Origin: Isoperla grammatica
Taxonomy: Eukaryota > Arthropoda > Insecta > Plecoptera > Perlodidae
Assembly (NCBI GenBank): GCA_945910005.1
Contig: OX246739.1
Coordinates: 10,576,292-10,640,291 of the forward strand
Direction: 5' to 3'
DNA: 64,000 bases
Of the stretch, positions 52,919 to 64,000 are shown in pieces. Position numbers and translations under genes: made by a program. How positions within the stretch are numbered: the stretch's first letter is position 1; each line of letters starts with the position of its first letter. A model generated the notes under the pieces. It made no database searches and was not told the origin of the DNA. It worked only from the letters and a program-made list of their open reading frames with translations.

Positions 52919-55900
52919 CATTTTAACTAACATTTAATTGGTTGTAGTATAGAAGAAACAGCAGACAGAACAGAAACAGACAAATATATAAACACAAGAA
53001 ACAAAACAAATATAATATGTCGGTTTGATTGACAATGTTACCTTCTAAAGACCACGTGTGACAAACACACCCAACGTTTTGTTCCCAAGTTTGTCAGACA
53101 AAGTGCGTCCAAGCATAAAGACGAGAAACATTAGTTCCCGTTGGCAACAGACCTAGTTGGTTAAATGCAAATTATGAATTTTAGAGAAACACTATCTACA
53201 GTGCTTACGGGGTATGTGTGTACTGTACACACGAGTTACACAAGTGAATAGGAGTGTTTAGGGCTGGCGTTACTGGAATTGATACAGAAGATGAATTCTA
53301 TGTATGCCTGCCTTTGAATCGTAGATTCAAGCTGCCGTTTCATGTTTACGATCTGGTATGAGCGATAGAATACGAGAGATAGGTCGATTTAGCCAACCAC
53401 AGACTGATGGTGAGTGGCTAAATCAAACAAACGCTAAATCATTTGTATGTTTGAAATATTGTATACGCACCTAAACCCCAAAAGAATAAGGAAGTAAGTG
53501 GTAACATTCTAGTACATTTACCTCTGGCTACTTGGTGTGGCTTTAGGGTCCGATTCCCGGTTACTGGCTAGAACTGGGTTTTATTAACTTTGGGATTTAT
53601 TAATTCTATCGATGTAGTACTGGGATATAAGCATAAACGATGCGCTTGGAGCTGTCATTACAATTGGCACATTCTTTCATGTCCCAGATTGAAAACTTTC
53701 TGAGTTGGTAAATAAGTACAAATATATTCATTTTTTCTTTTGTCTTGGTATCAAAATTCATTGCTAGCGTTTTCGTAGTATTTGCAATATTGTTACCTGT
53801 CAGTGTCACAATTCATACTGAGAAACAACATTTGAACTGACAACGGGAGTCATAACATTGTTTCCAGTAACGTTAATAAATGTCCATTTCACTAACTACA
53901 AACGGACTCCTTCTGTAGAAGCCGTGGGCGTTATATGGGTTGACGTCACGTTTATAGATGAAAAGTCAAGAATTTTACAAACAATGTGAGTTTCAAGAAG
54001 CTCTCATCTGAAGGACTGGCCTAGTGGCCGCCACCCTCTCAGCTTCTCCAATCATATATGGATTGATATTTCAAGAAGGAAGTTACATTGAAGGCGTCTC
54101 GAAGATGGTTGATCTGTTCTCGTAACGCCCCGTGATCACCTCGAGTGGCCCTTGAGAGCTCAAGTAGAGTTGTTCGGGTAGCCGCAGGTCCTCCCCCCCC
54201 CCCCAACCACCCCACACATTACCTCAAGTCCTTGAGAACTCGACCCAACGAAACGACCGCAAGCCATATCGATTTATCGGACGTAGTTACATGAAAACTA
54301 CATTACTCGCCGCGTACGTCACCTCATTTTGTTTGTTCAGAGACGAGTAAATACCAATTGTTTAAGTAGTATTACAATGTGTGCACACGGTACTTGTAAC
54401 TCACAATTGAAGAGCATTAAAATGAATTGTGTTTTGTTGTACAACGCCTTCGTCTTATGATCCCCAGCTCTGCGAAGAGAGGTATTACTGAAGATTAATA
54501 ATGATAATTACTCGTAAGAATACGGGATACCTGTTATAGGGTGCACATCAGCTTGACCTGATGAGCCCCTCTTCAGGTGACTAACTAGGTATATAAGGGT
54601 GTTGGAATAGTTGGGAAGGAATGGTGACCGATGGCTGCACAGAGAGCCGTTTGTCAGGGAGTAGTAAATCTACAATATAATTAAAGTATATTTTTGATTA
54701 AAATGTAAATAGAGAGTAAGAGCAAAATGTAGGTCTACCATTAGCAGGAGAAAAATAGGTAATATTCGATAATTATCGAGTTAGGTCACGTCATCAAACA
54801 AAAGTGGCAGCATTCATATAATGAGTATGACGGTCATACCGGGTGCCAAAATGTCGTGAATTGGTATAGTTCAATGTAACAATGTTTCAGATGGCCTTGG
54901 TTTGATTGCAATTTATTCTCGAAATTTGATTTCCTATTATTACTGAAAAGCATCGTAATCACTTGTATTTTTGATGTTTACAATGTCACACATAATTTCC
55001 GTGAACTTTGTTAAGGGATATACGTGTAAAAACTCTCATATTCCGTTGTAAGCACATTCATCTTTATTGACAGCTCATTGTCAAAGAAAATTGAGCATCA
55101 AATATGGCCAATGTGACGTCACGTGAATAAAGTATAAACCCTATAGTTGATGCCGTAGAAATAGATCTGACCTGAAAAGTATAGTTACGTTGATCCACGT
55201 ACATACTCGTTCCAGCTTTCTGAGCATTGGTTTTGTAATTAGGACACTCATTCAACATTAAGCGGATTTGTCGAACGTGTGTAGTTTGTGGGTTGCAATC
55301 TCCTTATTGTTGCTCGCTGTAGAGAGAGAGAGCAGAGAGAGATATATAAAGAGAGAGGGAGAGAGATAGAGAGAAAAAAATCTGGGAAAAAATAGGTGAT
55401 GTGTATGAAAATGTACATATAATCGAGAGAATAAAATGCCAAGACAAGCCATGGCTTTGCGGATAGCAGGGTTGGCGTGTTTGAATAAATCATCTATTTC
55501 CGCGGGAGTGAAAAGTGCCGTATCATACGACAGCTATCGAATTAGATAGTTTCAATAAGATGCGAATGCTTTATTAATTAATACATAGGACGAAATTAAC
55601 CTATTTGGTAATTTCTAATAATATAAATACCTAAATATGTAGAATTATCTTGCTCCGTACTAGATGCATAAGAATTGCAAATAATTGGTGTATTAATAAA
55701 TTGCACGTATCTCACAGCTTTGCCGCGATGGTGGCCAAATTTACGACACAACCTTTATAAGAGTTCGAGTAAGTTTCCATGGCATAAGTCAAAGCCTATT
55801 TAGGTCGGTATAAAACGAACTAAGTTCGTTAAAATTTCGCGTGGTTCGAAAATACAAATTGCTGCTTGTGCTAATTGGGATTAATATATATTGTTATACT

Positions 55901-57004
55901 TAAACATTTCAAATAGGTACTGCTATTATACTGTCAATTTTTTAATCATGCGCGTCAATAATCTAAGCTATGTCTCAATCAATTATATCACAATCACAAT
56001 ATATATCAAAAGTAATTTTGACTTAAAGTATCACTTGTTATTTTCTTAGCGTTTGTATTTCTATTCGCTGTTGTTAGAACTTTGTTGTTGTTGTTTTGTA
56101 TATATCTTGGTATTGTTTGTTTGTTGTTTCCGGCCTTGTCAAGTTACATGGTGAACCTTCATATGGTGCTCTATTGTAAAGTGAGCTGACAATGAGACGG
56201 AAATATGGTATTAAATGTGCTTGGTCTTAGATTGTGTACATATAGAATTTCTCACCGTTTGAACACATATTCATTTACGCTTATCACAACGTAGTCAATT
56301 GAATGTGTCACATCCCAGATGTAATTATTGTTTCTCTCATTATAACATTATCTTGTTTCCCCTCCTAATTGCATTGCCATGTTAACAGCGCGCCTGCGGG
56401 CGGGGGGAGGAACTACTGCAAAGTGCCCCAAACGAGTCTCAACAAGCATGATGGTTTATTATAAGAATCAAACGTTGTAATCAAAAGCAATTTAATATTA
56501 TCTACGATTGTGCCGTAATAGCTTTCAAGGTTTAAATTATGGTAAATAATGTATGCATGTTCCTATAATATATAATACGATTTTTAAAGCTTAATCCAAC
56601 TTTGTGGGTAGTGTAGTCAGTAATTTCGTTACTACAACATACACATTTAATTTAATAAAAACGTCAAAATTTGATACAATTTTCCTTGTTCGAGTTTCTC
56701 TTCTCTATATAGCAGTTTATTTTATTATTATTTGACATTTTACATTATTCAGTGTTTTCCAAATTGAATTGCTAGTATATTGTTTTGTTGTGTTTTTTGT
56801 CTTACTTTGAAAATCAATTTATCACTGAATAGGATACACATTACATAAATAAATACTTGAAATTTCTAATTTCTAACAAAATAGGGTAAAAAACAACACA
56901 CAATTGTATATGAAGCAGTGCGATACATCAAATTCATGTGTTGGTTACTTCGGGTGATATAAAGGTGAGAGAATGTCAGTTTTACACTGTATTATGGATC
57001 CAGG
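52919..57004. other. AT-rich, no genes recognised
   Basis: Minor items: tRNA-like 3' piece 'GGGTCCGATTCCCGG' at about 53548; poly-C at about 54193-54204; TATA-like 'GGTATATAAGGG' at about 54588; (GA)n at about 55321-55375; poly-G-rich GCGGGCGGGGGGAGG at about 56395-56410. None is tied to a gene. Confidence 0.55.
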
Positions 57005-57080
57005 AACGAGCCAGGATTCGAACCTGGTAAACGACGGTTTATAACCGTCGTTTACCAGACAAACGCCTAATCAACCACGG
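57005..57080 (-). repeat. tRNA-like sequence with perfect hairpin, not a functional tRNA
   Basis: On the minus strand an A-box-like 'GTGGTTGATTAGGCG' and a perfect T-arm CCAGG-TTCGAAT-CCTGG are separated by a 16-bp perfect inverted repeat (arms CTGGTAAACGACGGTT). The anticodon-like loop would be TTATAAA. No acceptor stem can be formed, so it is a tRNA-derived SINE head or a pseudogene. Confidence 0.55.
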
Positions 57081-60000
57081 CCATGTGCACCAGCTTTGTT
57101 TATTTGAAGGATGTCATGTGTAGTAATGATACCAACTTACAGCCGGAAGAACCGAAAACCCAGCTAAATACAATGTAATTTCTACTACGCCCTAAAAACA
57201 ACATTTATTAATGCCTTAAAATAACACATTATGCCCGCCAGGGATAGTGAACAAATCAATAACAATGGCCTTTATTAGATTCAACATTAATCCCCTGTCC
57301 AACAAGACTGACCCAATTAACATATCATGTTTAAACCATAATATTCGTAAGGGCCGGTATAAAAATCAACATATTTTAGCGTTATTTGTAGCAAATAAGC
57401 TATTTTGAGGATTTCAAAGGTTTTGATTGGTGGTTGTCACGGAGAAAAAAGCTATTCGACGAATGTGATTGGGACATTATAATACTGGGCCTAATTTAAT
57501 TACAAGAAACATATTTTCGTCCGTGTATATCCACACCTTGACTCAAATCTCCATGTTTCATCGTGCACAGTAATCTATTGTTGTAGTACTGTAATAGCAT
57601 TTTCCTGTTTCACCGTCCCAGAGCGCCGAGTTCTATTGTTGCGGGTTCTGGGAGTATAATAGGTCGGACAAGGAAGATCAACGCATAGTGTCATTGATAA
57701 AGGCACACTTTACCCCCACCCCCCTCCTCCCACAAAGCTAACCCCTTTCTCAACTGGTGAAGACACCAAAACAATAGACGGTTTCCCATTCAGTGTAAAA
57801 ACTTCCGGAGATAACGCGCGCGTAGCCCCAACACGTCATCACGGCAAGGCAGCCTCTGGAGGCCTATCAGACTAGGCGCGTCAAGAAAATGCCGCACAAT
57901 TACCACCATCTTCTTTGTTCACTCTATTTGAAACTTAAATCCTATCTAGCAACTATTTCGGTGTGTTTCGATGGCCGTTACTCATTGAATGTATACTTAC
58001 GGAAAGTTTTGTGTTATTTGTTTTAACAAATTTATCAGTTATCTAAAATAAAACTATTTTCGATCCCTCCCCGCCCCCCCCCCATCACGGCCCCCCCTAG
58101 GTTACCCAGTCAGAATGATTCAGTCGGTCGTTCTGATGAAAGGACTCGAGAGTGGTTTCAAGACGCGCTATATAAAAGCATGGTTTTAAGTAAGTGGAAA
58201 TAACGTGATAGAAAAAGCTGAAAAGTTCTTAGTTTTAGTTTACCCAGATCACGAAAGCATACGCAAATGTTTTTAATATTTTATTCCGGTTTAATAGTAT
58301 GTGTGTATTGCTTATTTAATAATAGTGGTGACATTTTTTTTGTATCCGTCCTACTCCTTCCTCAGTTGTTCATGATCTGAGGAAGTAACGAGCTAGATAA
58401 ATACATTTTTTTTTTTTTTTACGTTGTCAGTCAAAGTGATGAGAATAATGCCTAATCATGAAATCCATGCTACATATGGGATTCCAATTCATTGGTCTCG
58501 GTAATGTACGTCTCAGAACGATATGAGATGGTAGCTCAGAATGCATCAACAGCGTCTATCAATTTAAATAAACGTCACTTTCGCGTGGGCAAGTGTAAGT
58601 AAAGTAAACAGAATCCACGTGTTCCTAATCCAACTGTTATTGGTTTGTTTACAGTACTGCTATGTACAATACTCATATATTATTAAGGCGCTCTTGTTGG
58701 GCCTTAAGTCATTACGCTTCAACTGTGTACACAGTATAGAGCAAACTCCCTTACGTACACTGTACAGAGTGTTAACATGTGCTTTGGTTTAAAGAGGAGC
58801 ACTCCCTTAGAATCTTGTGTTCTGCATTTTCAAACATTGCTACTCTTTTTATTCATATCTTCCAGGTATAAAAGTTGATCGAAGGCTGCGTGAACTGATA
58901 GTACTGCAGTCAGTATACCTACATTCTTTTAAATGATTTCAAGGTCAGTTGATTTTAGGGTTGCTTCCAACAACAGACATAGCTACATCAAATCGACTAA
59001 TGCACACTAATTTTCAATCGAGAACATTCCTTTCAGTTGGTTATTAGTATAAGGTTAAAAATATTGATGTGATGCTGACCATCATTAGACTTAAGTTTTG
59101 TTTAAAAATAATAATCCCAAACATGCACTTGCCGAATTTAGTAACACGCTGGCTGTGGTTTTTTTCTGTAATACAAAGAAAATACTTGTTTTTGTTAATT
59201 ACGGCCTGAACATAAGCAAAGTGTTGACATAAGGAATGCTGGGTATATTTTCAATGCTGCAAGTACTCTTAAAGCAGCCATTTTATCGACCGGAGAGTTA
59301 CTGAGAGTATAATCTGATACAGGACGTTCACAGTATTCCCGTCATGCGGATCTCTTCCAGTCTTCATCGTAGTTGCAGGAAGAGAGCAATTACGTGGGAA
59401 TTGGGTCACATACAAGAAAAGAGAAGATCAGAAGTCAAAAGATGAAACAGCCTCAAGTTGAAAGTCTTGGCATAGTTTCTAGACTACTAGTCTATACCTA
59501 GAGATGAAAGCAAGCCTGGAGTGATATGTGTTGAGGTAGTTAGCCAGGTTGAATTAGGGGGGTCGCCCCCCTGACTCCAAGCTGGCAAATTATTCTCAGA
59601 CCAATAACAATACATCGTGGCTTTTGGGCCGGCTACCAAAGGAACTGTCCAATCGTTCTCCATTGTTTCCTGCGTCTGCGAGCACCGAATTTGGCCCGGA
59701 CCCAATTGCTACGACTTCAGGAAGACGTAAAGAAGTTCGTAAGAAAGAGAAAAAAATAAAACCGGGAAACTATATCTTCTTCATTCGAGGTTTTAGATGA
59801 AAACTAGAGTTCAACACGACTATGTTGAGCCATATTTTGTACCATGCAGTAAAATCGTTACAGTTTACACACAATGTGAGAGAATTTTCTTCAGTGGGAC
59901 AAATATTCTAAACACAAGATAAGATATTGAGATAGTGTGTTTCGGGCTATAGTTTTTTCACGGCGGTTGAGTTATAACATTGTTGTTCTTTGAAAATTCA

Positions 60001-60522
60001 AAGTCCACGACAGCTTTTCCTTATTATTATGAATGATATTGAAATAAAAGCGTAAAGTCTCAAAGTTTTAAAAATACAGTTTACTCTTAATTTTAACTTT
60101 TTGCCTTATATTGCTCATGTTTTAAACGAAATGTGAAATATGCAATATGCATACTGAATACCACTTATTTAATTTAGTTCGCTAACAATAACTAACACAA
60201 ATCTCTAAATAAATAGTATATTCAATTTAAAAAAATACATTTAACCCTTAACGATTTTCTACTTAACTAAAATTAATTTAACAACCACTTGTACTCTATC
60301 CACCACGTCTGGTCCTGCTGTCCTCCAAATGTTGCTCTGCAAAGCTGAGTGAACTAAAACGAATTCAAGTCAACTCGGCGAATGTTTATTTTCGGCATTT
60401 CATACAATATGTTAACCTTCACACAAGTTCATTCTTCCTCGTTTTAAGTTGGTCCTCTGTCAGTTATTAATAATATTATGTTCAAATTGAATTTATTTTC
60501 ATTTTCGTTGCCTAAGGTCCGA
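57081..60522. other. AT-rich, no genes recognised
   Basis: C-rich tracts at about 57713-57729 and 58069-58095. TATA-like boxes 'CTATATAAAAG' (about 58169) and 'GGTATAAAAG' (about 58865, with TCAGT about 45 bp downstream) have no recognisable gene behind them. A short GGGGGG/CCCCCC hairpin lies near 59556-59572. Confidence 0.55.
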
Positions 60523-60682
60523 ACTCACCAAACTTTTTAATCAACCGATTTACTAGTCTCCGATTGGTTACTATGATTTCAACAAACATTACATATAAAA
60601 TGCATGGTGGTTTCTTTTTTTGCGGTGGCGACATTTTTGATCTCCGATTAACAGAAAATCGCCGGATTTAAGTTTGGTGAAA
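60523..60682. mobile_element. Short MITE, CACCAAACTT ends
   Basis: 'ACTCACCAAACTTTTTAATC' at the left is mirrored by 'AAGTTTGGTGAAAC' at the right. TCTCCGATT occurs twice inside. A related fragment lies at 26817-26883. The 137-codon minus-strand ORF overlapping it has no recognisable motif. Confidence 0.5.
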
Positions 60683-61059
60683 CCGGCCCTAGCTTGTAGA
60701 CGGAAACCTGTGCATAAACACATCCCATATCTCCGTGGTGGAAACAAATTTATGTGAAGAATCCTTGTTTTGTGGGAAACCTGTTGTCTCCAACCATCAT
60801 ACAATTTTTCAAACGTGCCAAAATACGTCAAAAAAGCAATTTGATAAACCCGCTTGCTCGAGTTCCGTGTGATAGCCGTAAATTTGTACACGCTTTTACA
60901 TATGGGCCCATTAGTTCGTACTAGGTTAAGACTGGGTTTATGTAGTAAGTAATACGTACTTTTATCAACTTGACATTTTATGTACAGTATTTTTTTAAAC
61001 ATCTCCTGTTTTTCAATAGATTAATCTATTTCAGAGGCTTTCACGGCCGGAATCAACTA

Positions 61060-61299
61060 TGCTACCGTGGTTTTCCGGGTATAACCGTGTTAAAAGGTGG
61101 AATAATCTAACGTTTCGCCCATATTGCAATGGGCTTCTTCAGGGACCTTCGTGGAGTGTTGACAGTGACACCAACAACTGTCACGAGGGGGAACTCTGGA
61201 CAGTGGTGCTACCGAATGACACCCGCTATCGCAAAAACCACACCTTTTGACTTGTTGGTTCCACCTTTTGACACGCGTACCCGGAAAACCACGATAGCA
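61060..61299. mobile_element. Mariner-like MITE, TA target duplication
   Basis: Ends 'TGCTACCGTGGTTTTCCGGG' and reversed 'TGCTATCGTGGTTTTCCGGG', staying similar to AAAAGGTGGA (about 42 bp), with TA at 61058-61059 and 61300-61301. 240 bp. The interior holds 'GGGCTTCTTCAGGGACC', a block common in animal repeats. No transposase. Confidence 0.8.
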
Positions 61300-64000
61300 T
61301 ATAATCAATTGATTCAGTTTGTTGTTACCTTATTTCAGCATTTCAGATATTGTTTGCGATGAGAGAAAATGTCATACTAGTTTGGCCCAAGTAGAGAACG
61401 ATCCAAGAATCTCTTACTCGGTAAGTTGCGGTGCTGTTTTCACTTAGTTACCAGAGCCACAGCACAGACTCATTCAATTACCATTCGAGATTGTGATAAC
61501 CACATGAGTTGGGTAGCTGAGATAGCGGGAAGAACACAACGGTACGTAGCGGTAAAGGTTTAGATTCAATTATCATGTGAGAAACACTTATTTTACCACT
61601 AGGTATATCAAATATGCATCCGCTGCATACGTTTTGCAATATTTTGAACTATTTGATTAAAAGTGCAAACAAGCTTCTTCCCATGATCAGAGTTTTGAAG
61701 AAAATTATTGTAGGTTCACTATTTTGTTGTGATCATATATCATATTTGTCATACATAATCCTACGTTAATTTAACTTGTGTTCAAATGTAGAATATAATT
61801 GTCCTGATCGAACCCCAGAAATGTGTTACGAATTACACAATCCGCTAAGCCGTTTTTTTTACTGGATGCATGTTATTGTTAATAATAATAATAGCTGTGC
61901 TTTGCGGAAACTAATCTAACGTTGAAACGACATGATTATTTATGAGCGTCTCAACTTTTCAAGACATGTTTAAAAGAGTATCTGCATGCATACTTAAATG
62001 TCGAGACGAAGTGCATAAATCCGTACAATACATTTGCTTAATTTATTACCCCAGTCACAAGTAACAGAAAAGAGAAGAGAAAAACTAATGCAAGTAATTA
62101 TCTAGGATTATATTGTCTTGGCATGGTTGCATTTCCTTTTCACGTCTTATTTGTGTTTTATTCCATAATACTGGGACATAATGTAATTAATATTGCAAAT
62201 ACACGAACCATACCAAGCTCAAAATAACTCTTCTAAAAGAACACAACGTAATCTTTTCCTTTAAATTTACAGTATTTACTCATGATTATGTTTTACATTG
62301 CAACACGTGTAATTAAACTGTTACCGCAATCATGGGTTAATCACATAAATATATATCTATTGCAAAATTGTTTTTGGAGGTGTTAATTGCGACATGTAAT
62401 GTTATCTTGATTACCTACTCGTTCAATACCCAAAATACACCTAATTATATCACCTTTCAATGGAACAAAGCCAATCCCATGTATGCACCTAAAGCGAAGA
62501 GCTTTGCAGACTCCCACCAAAACACGCTTACTAAACAGCAACCGACAGCAGCCGACAGCAGCCGACAGCAGCGAACAGCCTCACAATACAACAACGCCAA
62601 ACTTGAACACAATCGAATGAGAAACTTATTTAATAACAAAGGGTTTCCTGATTTATTGGCTCTCAACTATATCAAACCGGCAAAGGAAGCGAACGATATT
62701 AATTTCGTTGACCTAGTCTTGCTTTCACCTCCATGTGCATTTACGATCGTAGGAAGTTGGAAGCACCGTAGGACATTTTGAGAGTACCATGATCACTATG
62801 GGTGTCTTGAGAGTTTGATAGATGAATTGTTTTATTGTATATTGTATGGTTGTATTTATTAACCAACTCATACTTTTACATCCGTTCTATAGCCATTAAA
62901 TACACAGTTTGTGTTTTGTTAAAAAGTTACGAGAACAATTGAAATTTACAAAAGCAAATGTTTTCATATAAACCTGTACAAACGTGAATAAATAAGTTGT
63001 TTTAAAGTGGACATCAAGATTGTTACTTCGTAGTTGATGAAATGACTTTGAAGTTAACTAAACGTTTGCAAGTGATTTACGAACTTTTTTTTAACAACCC
63101 AGTTGCCATATTTCAACAGCATTGTTTGGGAGTTGTGCACCATTATACACCTTATCGTAGAAGACGGAAAATGAGCTATAACTAACTGCGTACACTGGTT
63201 TAGTTAATGGCTATTAAAGTTGTTCCCACCTCATAATAATAACATAAAGTTTAAAATAGGAATGATTTTGAATGATTGTATGCACATTTTATGGACTATA
63301 GCCCATATGCTTATGTGTTTGGTATTTTAATTTAATTTTCAAAACGAGCGTCATTATAGAAATTATTGTGGCTACTTTTAACCAGAAAGTCTCTAATAGT
63401 AACAGGTATTTAACATTTTGTAGAGAAATATGGTTTTCTAAAATCATTTGTTTCATATGTGTCAAGAGAAACTAAACGATAAGACTTGTACTTTGGGAAT
63501 TGATAAATAATAAAGTAAAACGCGAACAGTAGAATAAATAAAAACCATTCATAGCTAGACCAATACGATTTGTTGCCAATATACAATACTAAATAGTTTT
63601 TTAATATCGGCAAAACTTGTGTATGCATTTTTCTGTGACAAGCGGCAAGGATGGATAACTCTGGGAAAAGGTAGACACGTGGAGTTATTTCTCCTTTGGA
63701 TTTGTGATTTCCTTTTTTACCCTCCAATCCAATGTAATTTTCGTTGTGAATACACTCAAATGAAACCAGCAATTTTGCTTAAAACTAACTAAAATTGTTT
63801 GTTTATTTCTATAATATCACTCGATCACATATACTACACGATATTGTAATATAAATATCTTCAAGTTTATTGCGAGAAATACAACCTGCACGAATATAAT
63901 TGTGCATATTGAAATTGTCTGGGCACTGATATTGAACGTAGCTTTATCTAAAATACATCGTTCTTTATTGTTTTAGGAATACAATAAATAATAACGTATT
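61300..64000. other. AT-rich, no genes recognised
   Basis: A short CAGCCGACAG minisatellite lies at about 62546-62572. ORFs of 120-137 codons at 62368-62781 (plus) and 63410-63772 (minus) show no motif and match background composition. Confidence 0.55.

Noticed and set aside
58860..58920. Core promoter (GGTATAAAAG with an initiator-like TCAGT)
   Set aside because: Looks good in isolation, but no exon or ORF downstream could be linked to it in this window.
60589..61002. 137-codon minus-strand ORF
   Set aside because: Overlaps a MITE and shows no recognisable domain.
62368..62781. 137-codon ORF with QQPTAADSSRQQRTASQ
   Set aside because: Low-complexity CAGCCGACAG run plus AT-rich background. 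No motif or splice context.

Overview
This window is eukaryotic and almost certainly from a marine invertebrate. It has GT-AG introns, abundant SINEs, MITEs, non-LTR and DNA transposons, minisatellites, and scattered TAGGCCTA-rich words. The main SINE ends, read on the minus strand, in a 'GACGTTAAGCCCAAAT(ATCA)n' type tail that I associate with lophotrochozoans such as molluscs; that assignment is inference. I see no convincing ordinary host gene of known function. Everything recognisable is transposon-derived or belongs to a transposon-associated multicopy family.

Layout. (1) 1-8.2 kb: SINE copies, then a broken DUF4806-type gene (exons at 1760-1974, 2130-4069 and 5518-5612). Two of its exons have expanded into tandem arrays (15 x 102 bp and 13 x 59 bp). 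After it come a LINE remnant and a Mutator-like transposase fragment. (2) 8.3-16.4 kb: a nest of dead elements. It holds a DUF7869-like pseudogene with two in-frame stops, a Ty3/gypsy integrase piece, a LINE tail, several SINEs, and a P-element/THAP9-like transposase split by a nearly complete LINE (984-codon ORF, minus strand). (3) 18.5-32.5 kb: the most notable object, a ~14 kb CACTA-like DNA transposon bounded by inverted CACTGAAAGAACT termini. On the minus strand it carries an intronless 833-aa zinc-finger transposase and, 91 bp upstream of it, an 11-exon gene for a SAM-domain protein that splices in silico to an uninterrupted 594-aa frame. Tandem repeats flank it on both sides. (4) 32.9-64 kb: AT-rich sequence with few recognisable genes. 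It holds small MITEs (one hAT-like with a clean 8-bp target duplication, one mariner-like with TA), foldback elements, tRNA-like SINE remnants, and a 27-copy 51-bp minisatellite that is open as a 489-codon frame. Two orphan ORFs, at 33.6 and 39.1 kb, remain unexplained.

Working together: the two genes of the 18.5-32.5 kb element probably form one transposition unit, with the transposase as catalytic part and the SAM protein as accessory part. Everything left of 16.4 kb looks like successive insertions into and on top of older inactive copies. All protein-family names rest on motif recognition by eye; no database search was run.
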